Source: Solobacterium sp. (GTDB taxonomy: Bacteria > Bacillota_I > Bacilli_A > Erysipelotrichales > Erysipelotrichaceae). From it: DNA of 11,646 nt. Location of the stretch: contig JAFYGX010000079.1 in assembly GCA_017543025.1 (NCBI GenBank), positions 1 through 11,646 of the forward strand. The letters run 5' to 3'. Shown here in pieces: positions 1 through 6,284 of the stretch. The stretch's first letter is position 1. Every line of letters begins with the position of its first letter. The position numbers and the translations under genes are program-made. The notes under the pieces are model-generated. The model had not been told where the DNA came from. It ran no database searches and saw nothing but the letters and a program-made list of their open reading frames with translations.

Positions 1-2
1 AA

Positions 3-53
3 GTCATTATTGCAAATGAGCCTGGCAGAGCATATGATCAGTTTATGGAGTGA
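3..53 (+). CDS. possible C-terminal tail of an unidentified protein (5' end outside window)
   Basis: The third forward frame is open from the window edge to a TGA at 51-53 and reads VIIANEPGRAYDQFME. The composition is protein-like, and the stop lies about 50 bases before the next well-supported start, as expected for the end of an upstream gene. I do not recognise the family. The first forward frame is also open across this stretch, into the zinc-ribbon gene, so this could be a chance reading. With only 16 codons visible the call is weak. Confidence 0.3.
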   Translation, partial: VIIANEPGRAYDQFME

Positions 54-85
54 TCCGCTATATATGGATCGATGTTATTCGAAAC

Positions 86-91
86 AGGAGG
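86..91 (+). promoter_or_regulatory. Shine-Dalgarno site of the zinc-ribbon gene
   Basis: A perfect AGGAGG lies 11 bases before the ATG at 103. It decides the start: the frame is open to the window edge with several upstream Met codons, but none of them has a comparable site, so translation probably begins at MKKIQKYL. Confidence 0.7.
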
Positions 92-102
92 AAACTATCA
101 TA

Positions 103-264
103 ATGAAAAAAATCCAGAAATACTTACCGGTAAATGCCATAAGATTCACCGCCGCAGACGGAGGCGAGGATCGCTGCCCGAAGTGTGATCATCCGACACC
201 GATCGTCAAAGGCTGGTGCGAATGCAATAACTGCGGACATATCTGGCGTGCAGGCAGTCACTGA
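103..264 (+). CDS. 53-residue zinc-ribbon protein
   Basis: This is a small cytosolic protein whose second half holds CPKC (about residues 25-28) followed by CECNNC (about 39-44), then GHIW. The CxxC...CxC..C spacing is typical of a zinc ribbon, which would bind one Zn(II). There is no signal peptide or membrane segment. The start follows a perfect AGGAGG; reading the frame further upstream adds up to 31 residues with no ribosome-binding site, so I reject the longer version. An intrinsic terminator begins 15 bases after the stop, so this is the last or only gene of its transcript. Small zinc ribbons are found in nucleic-acid-binding and protein-interaction roles. I do not recognise a named family and assign no function. 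It appears unrelated to the polysaccharide genes. Confidence 0.72.
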   Translation: MKKIQKYLPVNAIRFTAADGGEDRCPKCDHPTPIVKGWCECNNCGHIWRAGSH

Positions 265-279
265 TTCCCGATCAACAGG

Positions 280-310
280 CACCGGCTGAGTAAAAGCCGG
301 TGTTTTCCTT
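280..310 (+). terminator. intrinsic terminator after the zinc-ribbon gene
   Basis: A perfect 8-bp stem, CACCGGCT (280-287) with AGCCGGTG (295-302), closes a 7-base loop. It is followed directly by TTTTCCTTCT. It sits 15 bases after the stop at 264, the textbook place for a rho-independent terminator. Confidence 0.85.
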
Positions 311-657
311 CTCTGTGTATCCATTCTTCCTGTCCATACGTGCAGCGGAACACAATACAGACTCTGACGCACGCCGCCGATCCGTAACACCGATCCTTTT
401 CTCGCAGAAACAGCGACCGGATTCCAGCTGAGATTTCTGAGCAGTCTTTCACCATCTGTGCGTTTGGCCCACATACCACCTTATTTGATTATTGCGTTTA
501 ACCTATGATTTCACAGAGCTCCCACAGAAAATCCCTGCGTTCGACATCTGTCGGTTTTTATTTTGCCCTGTCCCATCGGCTCCAGGCAATGCATGTTACC
601 GGAATGTACCGAGAAAACGGCTGATGATATTTACATAGCAGGAAGGATACAGCTGCA
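311..657. other. intergenic stretch without a supported gene
   Basis: Minus-strand frames of 73 and 116 codons cross this region and the zinc-ribbon gene, but they have no ribosome-binding site, no family-like motif, and overlap the better-supported gene. I see no tRNA or clear structured RNA. The only local structure noted is a short stem at 541-554 (TCGAC/GTCGG with a four-base loop) followed by GTTTTTATTTT, which could be a weak plus-strand terminator. Confidence 0.4.
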
Positions 658-676
658 CGCTCTCTGCATCAGAGCG
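658..676 (-). terminator. hairpin just after the acyltransferase stop, possible weak terminator
   Basis: CGCTCT (658-663) and AGAGCG (671-676) form a perfect 6-bp stem with a 7-base loop, beginning two bases beyond the acyltransferase stop codon on the minus strand. No U-tract follows on that strand, so efficient intrinsic termination is doubtful. It could instead protect the mRNA 3' end. Confidence 0.25.
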
Positions 677-677
677 A

Positions 678-1805
678 TTATAAAAGCTTTCTGGTCACCG
701 GCAGTTTTTTAAGAATACAGGTACAGACGGTTCCTGCACACATACTGATCACTACCCATACCATAGTTACGGCAAAGATGGAAAGCCTCGGTGACAGCCA
801 GTCATTGAACCGGAAGATAAACAGCTGCTTGAATACCGGATCAAACATATAGATCCCCAGTGTCACAGATCCCATAAAGCAGATTGCCTTTTCAATTACC
901 GGATATTTATTCTGCATGAAACCTGACGTAAACATCAGCTTAATCAACAGGAACGCTGCAATCGCAATGACATAGTCAAATAACTGTACGAAGTTCTGTG
1001 AATACGCCCCATTCATCCTCGCTTCCGCAACGGTACAGATACCGGAAACTGCAATACCGGAAAGGCTCAGGCCAATCAGAGCGATTATATGAAGCGGTTT
1101 CAGTTTCGCTGTGTCTATCCGGTTTTCCAGATAATACCCGATCAGTGTATAAAAATAAGGTTTTGCAAATGCGAACGGAACAATAAATTCACTGTAAAGC
1201 GAAATGGTTCTGCTGACGCCGCACAGGGCAAGCACAAGATTAAGCACCGGCAGAAATGAGGACGCAATAAAATGCAGCGCAATCAGTGAAATCAGTTCCG
1301 TTTTTGTAAGCCCCTTCGCAATTCGCTGCATGAACGGCAGCACAAACAGAAGGCCAAGATGAGAATAGAGGTACCAGTAAGGATCTGACCCGGGTATACG
1401 GTTCATCAGGATGCCAGACAATAGATCCCAGACTGACATGCGAACTGCCGGAATACCCGTAATGGCCTCATACCGGTAAATATCACCGGTAATGAACTGA
1501 ATGTGATGACAGGCAAACAGAAGGAGGTCAAAGAGTACAAGCAGGCACAGAATCCTCAGAAACCGTTTACGGAATACTGACGCAAACGAATCATTTTTCG
1601 GAAACAGCAGCGCCCCGCTTATCATAAAAAACAGCGGCGCATTGATTCTGGTAATCATCGTCAGCGACATAAAAAAGACCTGTCGGATTCCACTGGTCAT
1701 ACTGTAAAGATTATAGCCCGCCATATGATTGAAGAGTACCAGTGCACAGGCAAGCACTCTCATTGCCTCCAGATATACCCGTTTCTTCTGCACGTTACGA
1801 TTCAT
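678..1805 (-). CDS. membrane acyltransferase, Acyl_transf_3 (OafA/WecH-like)
   Basis: The protein has 375 residues and about ten hydrophobic segments spread from residue 13 to 364, so it is an integral membrane protein. Signatures of the acyltransferase-3 family are visible: EAMRVLACALVLFNH (13-27), with the conserved Arg16 and the likely catalytic His27; NAPLFFMISGALLF (55-68); WYLY near 144-147 before a hydrophobic run; and LGIYMF near 316-321. The family transfers acyl groups, usually acetyl, from a cytoplasmic donor to sugars of cell-wall or surface polysaccharides. Length is normal for a stand-alone member without a fused SGNH domain. AAAAGGAGA lies about 12 bases before the ATG, supporting the start. 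It is transcribed divergently from the GT2 gene at 2269, and the setting suggests it decorates the locus polysaccharide. Acceptor and acyl group cannot be read from sequence. Confidence 0.88.
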   Translation of the reverse strand: MNRNVQKKRVYLEAMRVLACALVLFNHMAGYNLYSMTSGIRQVFFMSLTMITRINAPLFFMISGALLFPKNDSFASVFRKRFLRILCLLVLFDLLLFACHHIQFITGDIYRYEAITGIPAVRMSVWDLLSGILMNRIPGSDPYWYLYSHLGLLFVLPFMQRIAKGLTKTELISLIALHFIASSFLPVLNLVLALCGVSRTISLYSEFIVPFAFAKPYFYTLIGYYLENRIDTAKLKPLHIIALIGLSLSGIAVSGICTVAEARMNGAYSQNFVQLFDYVIAIAAFLLIKLMFTSGFMQNKYPVIEKAICFMGSVTLGIYMFDPVFKQLFIFRFNDWLSPRLSIFAVTMVWVVISMCAGTVCTCILKKLPVTRKLL

Positions 1806-1869
1806 TCAGGAACACCATCTCCTTTTTCATCTGTGTTCAGCCATCTTTTTTTACTGGCAGAGCTTCTTA

Positions 1870-1898
1870 AGTATACTTCTTCCCATGAATTCTCACCA
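1870..1898 (-). promoter_or_regulatory. candidate acyltransferase promoter (weak)
   Basis: On the minus strand TATACT (1875-1870) is one mismatch from the -10 consensus. Seventeen bases upstream is TGGTGA (1898-1893), which matches the -35 consensus at only 3 of 6 positions. Transcription would start near 1863, giving a leader of about 58 bases. The weak -35 overlaps the inverted repeat at 1896-1920, as would suit an activator- or repressor-controlled promoter. Low certainty. Confidence 0.28.
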
Positions 1899-1920
1899 CC
1901 TGATTCAACGAATCAGATGG
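1896..1920. repeat. inverted repeat upstream of the acyltransferase
   Basis: CTGATTC (1900-1906), AAC, GAATCAG (1910-1916) is a perfect 7-bp inverted repeat with a 3-base spacer. Flanking bases extend it to 11 pairs with one C/A mismatch. If transcribed from the minus strand that mismatch becomes a G-U wobble, giving an uninterrupted 11-bp stem. No U-tract follows, so it is not a terminator. Its place beside the candidate minus promoter suggests an operator, though a chance palindrome is possible. Confidence 0.45.
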
Positions 1921-2044
1921 CGCTTCCAGAGCCTGCGGCTTGTCCAGAAGCTGTTTCTGCTTCATATTCCTGCCCTGCGTTTTCCTTTGCATACAGACAG
2001 AGGGAGTTCTAAGATTCCCGGTTATCCCTGTTCTGAGCTGCTTT

Positions 2045-2066
2045 CTGATCTGATGCTGATCTGATG
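2045..2066. repeat. tandem direct repeat, two exact copies of 11 bp
   Basis: CTGATCTGATG occurs twice in succession with no spacer (2045-2055 and 2056-2066). Its end is 12 bases upstream of the -35 box of the plus-strand promoter. The 11-bp period is close to one helical turn, so both copies present the same DNA face, as many activator sites do. A related TTTCTGATC is found at 2042-2050 and again at 2211-2219. Function is not shown. Confidence 0.6.
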
Positions 2067-2078
2067 TTTCTTTGGCCG

Positions 2079-2107
2079 TTGACGTTTTATAAACCGGCAG
2101 ATATGAT
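2079..2107 (+). promoter_or_regulatory. sigma-A-type promoter for the plus-strand GT2 gene
   Basis: TTGACG (2079-2084) and TATGAT (2102-2107) are each one base from consensus and are separated by exactly 17 bases, the optimal spacer. Transcription should begin near 2113-2115, leaving a leader of about 155 bases to the GTG at 2269, or about 225 bases to the ATG at 2341. It points at the GT2 gene and away from the acyltransferase. Confidence 0.65.
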
Positions 2108-2111
2108 AACA

Positions 2112-2135
2112 ATGTCCCTGCCGCACAGGGGACAT
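2112..2135 (+). other. hairpin at the predicted mRNA 5' end
   Basis: ATGTCCCTG (2112-2120) pairs with CAGGGGACAT (2126-2135) around the loop CCGCA, giving nine pairs with one bulged G. It begins within a few bases of the predicted start site, so the transcript would carry a near-terminal 5' stem-loop. Such stems can shield Gram-positive mRNA from 5' exonuclease. No U-tract follows on the plus strand, so it is not an attenuator terminator. Confidence 0.45.
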
Positions 2136-2268
2136 AAATAACATGCTGCGGAAGAGAAGAGAGCTGTGGCTGAAGAAGGCCGGTTGGCACTCTTTTCTTT
2201 TGACCCTTCCTTTCTGATCAAGCATGTATTCAGCAGGATGAACCGTTCTGTACAGGCCTGGGCGCATT

Positions 2269-4008
2269 GTGCAGTCCATGCGTTTTCCGGATGAAAGAAC
2301 GGACGGGCAGACAGCGAATATGTATTATAATCATCTCAGTATGAACAGAGAAAACATTATTGCGAAAACCCTGCGGTATTATCAGATGCACGGATTCACT
2401 GCCACGGTACGGAAAGTATATTACAAAGAGTTTTCAAACTATCACCGCTGGATGATTTCCAGTCAGCCGGATGCCGATACGCTCCGGAAACAGCGGAATA
2501 CCATATTTCCTTACGCTCCCTGTATCAGTATTCTGATTCCCACTTATAACACCCCGCTGGACCTGCTGGAACAGACGATCCGCTCTGTTACAGAGCAGTC
2601 TTATGCCAACTGGCAGCTCTGCATCGCTGACGGAAGCGATAAAGAAGAAGTACGGAATGCACTGCGTGCGTATGCGGCAGAAGATACGCGCATCTGCGTG
2701 CGTTTTCTTGATCGCAATTACGGCATTTCCGGCAATACCAATCAGGCACTGGAGCTTGCGCAAGGCGAATACACCGGATTATTTGACCATGATGATCTGC
2801 TGGAAAAACATGCGTTGTATGAGATCGTCCGGGCATTGCAGGACGCCCGGTATGAAGTGCTGTATACCGATGAAGACAAGCTGATCCATTCAAACGGGAA
2901 ATTCTGCGAACCGAATTTCAAACCCGATTACTCTCCGGAATACCTGCATTCGTGCAACTACATCACGCATTTCTTCGTTGCCAGGACTTCCCTGCTCAAA
3001 GAGATCGGGGGCTTCCGCTCCGCCTATGACGGCTCTCAGGATTACGACCTGATTCTTCGCTGTCTGAACAGAGCTTCTCTCGTCCGGCATATCCCGAAGA
3101 TCCTTTATCACTGGCGGATCCATGACGGATCCACTGCAGCCGATCCGGAAAACAAGCTGTACTGCTATGAAGCCGGGGTGAACGCAATCCGTGACAGTCT
3201 GCTCAGTCAGAAAAAAGCCGGAAGTGCAGAAATGGATCATACACATTACGGGATTTATCGTACGGAAATAACCCCCGATCCTTCCGATACGGTTTCTGCT
3301 GTGGTCGTATGTACCGAACCTGATCCGGCAATGACAGCTGCCTGTATAAGATCGATTTACAATACACCAAAGCTGAGCGAACTCATTCTTGTCTGTGATC
3401 CCGGTCATGCTGAAACAGTCCGGAAAAAGCTGAATCCGGCAATCCCGGTTCAGGTCGTTTCAGATGACTGCAGTTCTCTGGAGCGCCTTCTGTGCAAAGC
3501 TGCAGAACAGGCATCCGGTTCAATTCTGTTTGTTCTGAACAATGCAATGACGCTGCGGAACGGCTGCCGGCTTGCGACTGCATATGGTCATTTTGCGGAC
3601 AGGAAGATCGGTACTGTCGGCGTCCGGACGCTTTACAGAGATTATGTCATCCGTTCTGAACTGGTAGCTGGCGATGATGGCTTTGTGCTTGACTTCCATA
3701 AAGGGACTCACGTTACCGAAGACGGGTATCAGTTCCGCTCGATTGTCACAAACAACTGCATGGCGGTTCCGTTTTACGGCATGCTTACGAGACGCAGTCT
3801 CTTCCTTGCGCATCCCATTTCGCATCGCATCAGTGAAAACAATGCGGCATATGAATACGGATTATTTACAAGACAGGAAAAACTGCGCACAGTCTTTGAA
3901 CCGTCTGTGATCTTTGATCAGTGCACAAAACCCGCAAAGGAAGGGTTTGAAAAAGTATCCTATTCCAATGATCCTTACTGGAATATAAATATCCTCCGCT
4001 ATCGCTGA
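2269..4008 (+). CDS. family 2 glycosyltransferase, GT-A catalytic half plus degenerate GT half
   Basis: Up to 579 residues, soluble, without signal peptide. Residues 86-290 form a complete GT-A domain of family GT2: ISILIPTYNTP (86-96), the DHDD metal/nucleotide motif (173-176), YTDEDK (199-204), GSQDYD (255-260) carrying the expected catalytic acid region, and HWRIH (281-285). Such enzymes transfer a sugar from a nucleotide donor on the cytoplasmic face. Residues 341-579 look like a second GT-A unit that has lost its metal ligands: NNA (424-426) stands where NDD is expected. The first domain closely matches that of the 1496-residue protein at 6265-10755, with 36 of 51 residues identical by eye from YDGSQDYD onward. 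Start is uncertain: GTG 2269 gives the longest frame, but no start has a clear Shine-Dalgarno site, and family-like sequence begins at Met25 (ATG 2341). Donor and linkage are unknown. Confidence 0.9.
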   Translation: MQSMRFPDERTDGQTANMYYNHLSMNRENIIAKTLRYYQMHGFTATVRKVYYKEFSNYHRWMISSQPDADTLRKQRNTIFPYAPCISILIPTYNTPLDLLEQTIRSVTEQSYANWQLCIADGSDKEEVRNALRAYAAEDTRICVRFLDRNYGISGNTNQALELAQGEYTGLFDHDDLLEKHALYEIVRALQDARYEVLYTDEDKLIHSNGKFCEPNFKPDYSPEYLHSCNYITHFFVARTSLLKEIGGFRSAYDGSQDYDLILRCLNRASLVRHIPKILYHWRIHDGSTAADPENKLYCYEAGVNAIRDSLLSQKKAGSAEMDHTHYGIYRTEITPDPSDTVSAVVVCTEPDPAMTAACIRSIYNTPKLSELILVCDPGHAETVRKKLNPAIPVQVVSDDCSSLERLLCKAAEQASGSILFVLNNAMTLRNGCRLATAYGHFADRKIGTVGVRTLYRDYVIRSELVAGDDGFVLDFHKGTHVTEDGYQFRSIVTNNCMAVPFYGMLTRRSLFLAHPISHRISENNAAYEYGLFTRQEKLRTVFEPSVIFDQCTKPAKEGFEKVSYSNDPYWNINILRYR

Positions 4009-4013
4009 AGACG

Positions 4014-4031
4014 GCAGAACAGGTATTCTGC
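4014..4031 (+). terminator. short hairpin after the GT2 stop, possible minor terminator
   Basis: GCAGAA (4014-4019) and TTCTGC (4026-4031) pair perfectly around a 6-base loop, five bases after the stop at 4008. The following ACGCTTCGTTTCTC is only moderately T-rich. The stronger structure at 4063-4105 probably does most of the termination. Confidence 0.28.
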
Positions 4032-4062
4032 ACGCTTCGTTTCTCGCTCATGCAATGAAAGA

Positions 4063-4105
4063 AAGGTCAGAGATGCTCGCCGCTTCAGCGGAAGTCTCTG
4101 ACCTT
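4063..4105. terminator. bidirectional intrinsic terminator between convergent genes
   Basis: AAGGTCAGAGA (4063-4073) pairs perfectly over 11 bp with TCTCTGACCTT (4095-4105). The interior carries a second stem, CCGC (4080-4083) with GCGG (4088-4091) around TTCA. On the minus strand the stem is followed by TCTTTCATT, serving the 9-11646 end of the polysaccharide operon, whose last stop is at 4125. On the plus strand it is followed by ATTCTGTCTG, serving the GT2 gene ending at 4008. Confidence 0.8.
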
Positions 4106-4124
4106 ATTCTGTCTGTGCAGATCG

Positions 4125-6284
4125 TTACGTTGCGGGGCGGATCAGATCGGCATGCGTGATGACTCGCGGACTGAACGAGATTCTCACATCCCCCGGAAAT
4201 CCGGCAATCATTCCGATCCGGTAGGTATACCGGTCCGTATCCAGATATTTCAGCTGCAGAATGCAGCGGAAGCGCACGGGCTGTGTTTCGGATTCCGGTA
4301 CGATCTTTTCCAGCGGAAACTGAAAATATCTGTGATCGGAGCGTTCAAGAATCAGACTGACGGAAGCACCCCGGTCAAACTCCAGGGAGTCCGACTGAAA
4401 CCAGCCCTTTACGATCAGGGCAAACATCGGCTGAATCTGTTCCACTTCGACTCTGAAATCCGAAGCGAACGCTTTTACGGATTCCGTCTCCACTTCACTG
4501 ACTTTAACATCCCCCTGATCGATCCTGAAATCCTTTCCGAACCGGTCAAGATTCGGGCTGTAGAACGGATCTCTGCCAAGCAGAGACGGATGCCGGTCAT
4601 AGAGGATCGTCAGCTCCTTCATCAGCCGCTCCATTTTTTCTTCGCTGAGGAAATCATTTCCCCGGCTTACCGACTCATGATGGAACAGAATGACGTCATT
4701 GCGGCAGACATTGAATTTCCCCTGCTCTGCCAGAGTAAAGCAGAGATCCACATCATTGTATGCGACCGGAAGGCCTTCATAAAACCGGCCGGCCAGTTCA
4801 AAGCTCTCTTTCCGGAACATCAGGCAGGCACCGGTAACCGCAATCCAGTCATATTCCAGGCGGTTTCGTCCGAAATACAAGAGTTCGCTGTCACTCTGCC
4901 CGGTGATCGCATGAAACGGCCAGAGCTCCCCGTTGATGATGCCAAGATGCTGAATCCGGTCCGAATCCGGATAATACAGCTTGGCTCCGACCGCACCGGC
5001 ATGGGGCTGGGCAGCGTGCCCGCACAGAATGGAAAGCCATTCCGGTTTCGAATCCGGTATCACAATGTCATCATTGAGAAACAGAACGAAATTCCCGTTC
5101 GCAGCCGCGGCACCGCGGTTGCACATCCGCGAAAAGTTGAACGGTTCGGCCTGATAGAGATAGGTAATAAACGGCTTGTCTGAGAGAAACAACTCGATCT
5201 TTGCCTTGTGTTCTTCATTACTGCCATTATCCACCAGTACAATTTCATACCGGATTCCTTCCGTATGATCCATGATCGACCGGAGGCATTTTTCAAGCAT
5301 TTCCGGATTGTCCTTGGATGGAATGACAATCGAAACAAAGGCGTCAGAAGGTGCCCTGTAAACCACCCGGTATTCTCCGGTTTCCTCTTCTTTCACCGCA
5401 AAGGCATCAATTCCTCTGCGCTTCAGCGTCTGGTTCTTCACAGACTGTACCGTTTCCATATCGGCATGCGCATCCGCATCCTCACGAGCCCGGCTGTGGT
5501 ACAGCACCTTTGCAATATGGGCAATGTTTGAAGGATCAATAGATTCCGAAACCCGCAAGACAAGATCATAGAACATGACATCTTCCGACAGCGGCATGAA
5601 CCGGCCGCAGGCATTGAGCACGCTTCTGCGGTAAACAGACACCTGTCCGGTATAATGCAGGGACATCAGGGTATCCGGAGACCACTCCGGTTTGAAAAAC
5701 GGTTTTTCCCGCAATGTTCCTTCCGCATTCACCCGGTCTTCATCACTGTAAATAAACTCTAGCTTCGGATTCCGCTCCAGCAATGCGGCTGCTTCATAGA
5801 GCGCATTCGGCGCAAGCAGATCACAGCCTCTGCAGAAAAGTACAAAATCACCGGACGCAAGCCCGATTGCCTCATTGAGTGCAGACGACAGCGGTCCGTC
5901 CTGCCGGAGTACTGTTCCCTGCTTTCTTCTGCTGATCCGATCCAGAAGCTTTGTCACAGCAGGCTGATCCGGTACAGTCGCGACAAGGATCAGCTCATAT
6001 TGTGCATAAGTCTGTTTCCGGATCGCATCCACACATGCATTCAGCTCAGACGCAGATGCCTGATCAGCATATACGATAACCGTAAACCGCGGTGAAACAG
6101 ACAGTGCGGAAGCCTTGAAAGATTCCGGCGTTTCATGTGCGTTCAGCCAGGTATCATAAGCCTCATCCGAAGATCGTTTCACAGGTTCTTTCGAAAACAG
6201 CCTGTTTCCGAATATCTGCGACAGAAACCGCAGCGGGCTTCCGGATTCGCCGGATGCCGGGGTTTTACTGTTCTGATGCCGCAT
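4125..6284 (-). CDS. tandem GT2 glycosyltransferase: eroded first domain, intact second domain, C-terminal beta domain
   Basis: This 719-residue soluble protein has two GT-A units. The first (66-263) keeps SDED (180-183) and an ED-type motif, but the DxD site is changed: RGCD (152-155) replaces DHDD, so metal binding is probably lost. The second (316-543) is intact: VSIVIPSKDNPEML, NDD (404-406), NDVDLCF (510-516) and HHES (535-538). It resembles rhamnosyl- and other cell-wall-polysaccharide GT2 enzymes. Residues about 605-712 are a beta-rich domain with VKGWF, of the accessory type found in large Gram-positive GTs. The start is ATG 6284, nine bases after AAGGAGG; ATG 6290 is in frame but only three bases from it. 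The gene overlaps the upstream 1496-residue gene by 20 nt and is last in the operon, before the terminator at 4063-4105. Sugar specificity is unknown. Confidence 0.9.
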   Translation of the reverse strand: MRHQNSKTPASGESGSPLRFLSQIFGNRLFSKEPVKRSSDEAYDTWLNAHETPESFKASALSVSPRFTVIVYADQASASELNACVDAIRKQTYAQYELILVATVPDQPAVTKLLDRISRRKQGTVLRQDGPLSSALNEAIGLASGDFVLFCRGCDLLAPNALYEAAALLERNPKLEFIYSDEDRVNAEGTLREKPFFKPEWSPDTLMSLHYTGQVSVYRRSVLNACGRFMPLSEDVMFYDLVLRVSESIDPSNIAHIAKVLYHSRAREDADAHADMETVQSVKNQTLKRRGIDAFAVKEEETGEYRVVYRAPSDAFVSIVIPSKDNPEMLEKCLRSIMDHTEGIRYEIVLVDNGSNEEHKAKIELFLSDKPFITYLYQAEPFNFSRMCNRGAAAANGNFVLFLNDDIVIPDSKPEWLSILCGHAAQPHAGAVGAKLYYPDSDRIQHLGIINGELWPFHAITGQSDSELLYFGRNRLEYDWIAVTGACLMFRKESFELAGRFYEGLPVAYNDVDLCFTLAEQGKFNVCRNDVILFHHESVSRGNDFLSEEKMERLMKELTILYDRHPSLLGRDPFYSPNLDRFGKDFRIDQGDVKVSEVETESVKAFASDFRVEVEQIQPMFALIVKGWFQSDSLEFDRGASVSLILERSDHRYFQFPLEKIVPESETQPVRFRCILQLKYLDTDRYTYRIGMIAGFPGDVRISFSPRVITHADLIRPAT

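Larger units (their letters stand above)
1806..2268. other. divergent intergenic region with regulatory signals
   Basis: This 463-base gap separates the divergent acyltransferase and GT2 genes. Frames crossing it (for example minus-strand 1867-2190, starting GTG) show no family motif, and their lengths are compatible with chance. What it does hold is an inverted repeat (1896-1920), a tandem 11-bp repeat (2045-2066), a plus-strand promoter (2079-2107) and a hairpin (2112-2135), each listed separately. The density of such signals suggests a regulatory region. Confidence 0.55.

Noticed and set aside
124..474. 116-codon minus-strand frame across the zinc-ribbon gene and following gap
   Set aside because: It overlaps the better-supported zinc-ribbon gene and its terminator, and shows no motif, membrane segment or ribosome site.
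2112..2135. Reading the 5' hairpin as an intrinsic terminator
   Set aside because: Neither strand has a following T-run, and on the plus strand it sits at the predicted transcription start.
1867..2190. 107-codon minus-strand frame in the divergent intergenic region
   Set aside because: It starts with GTG 13 bases from a purine-rich AAGGAAGGG, but the product has no recognisable motif and the frame covers the promoter and both repeats.
4152..5183. 343-codon plus-strand open frame antisense to the tandem GT2 gene
   Set aside because: It lies wholly inside a gene with clear GT2 motifs on the other strand, has no ribosome site or domain-like sequence, and is the kind of shadow frame that biased codon use produces.
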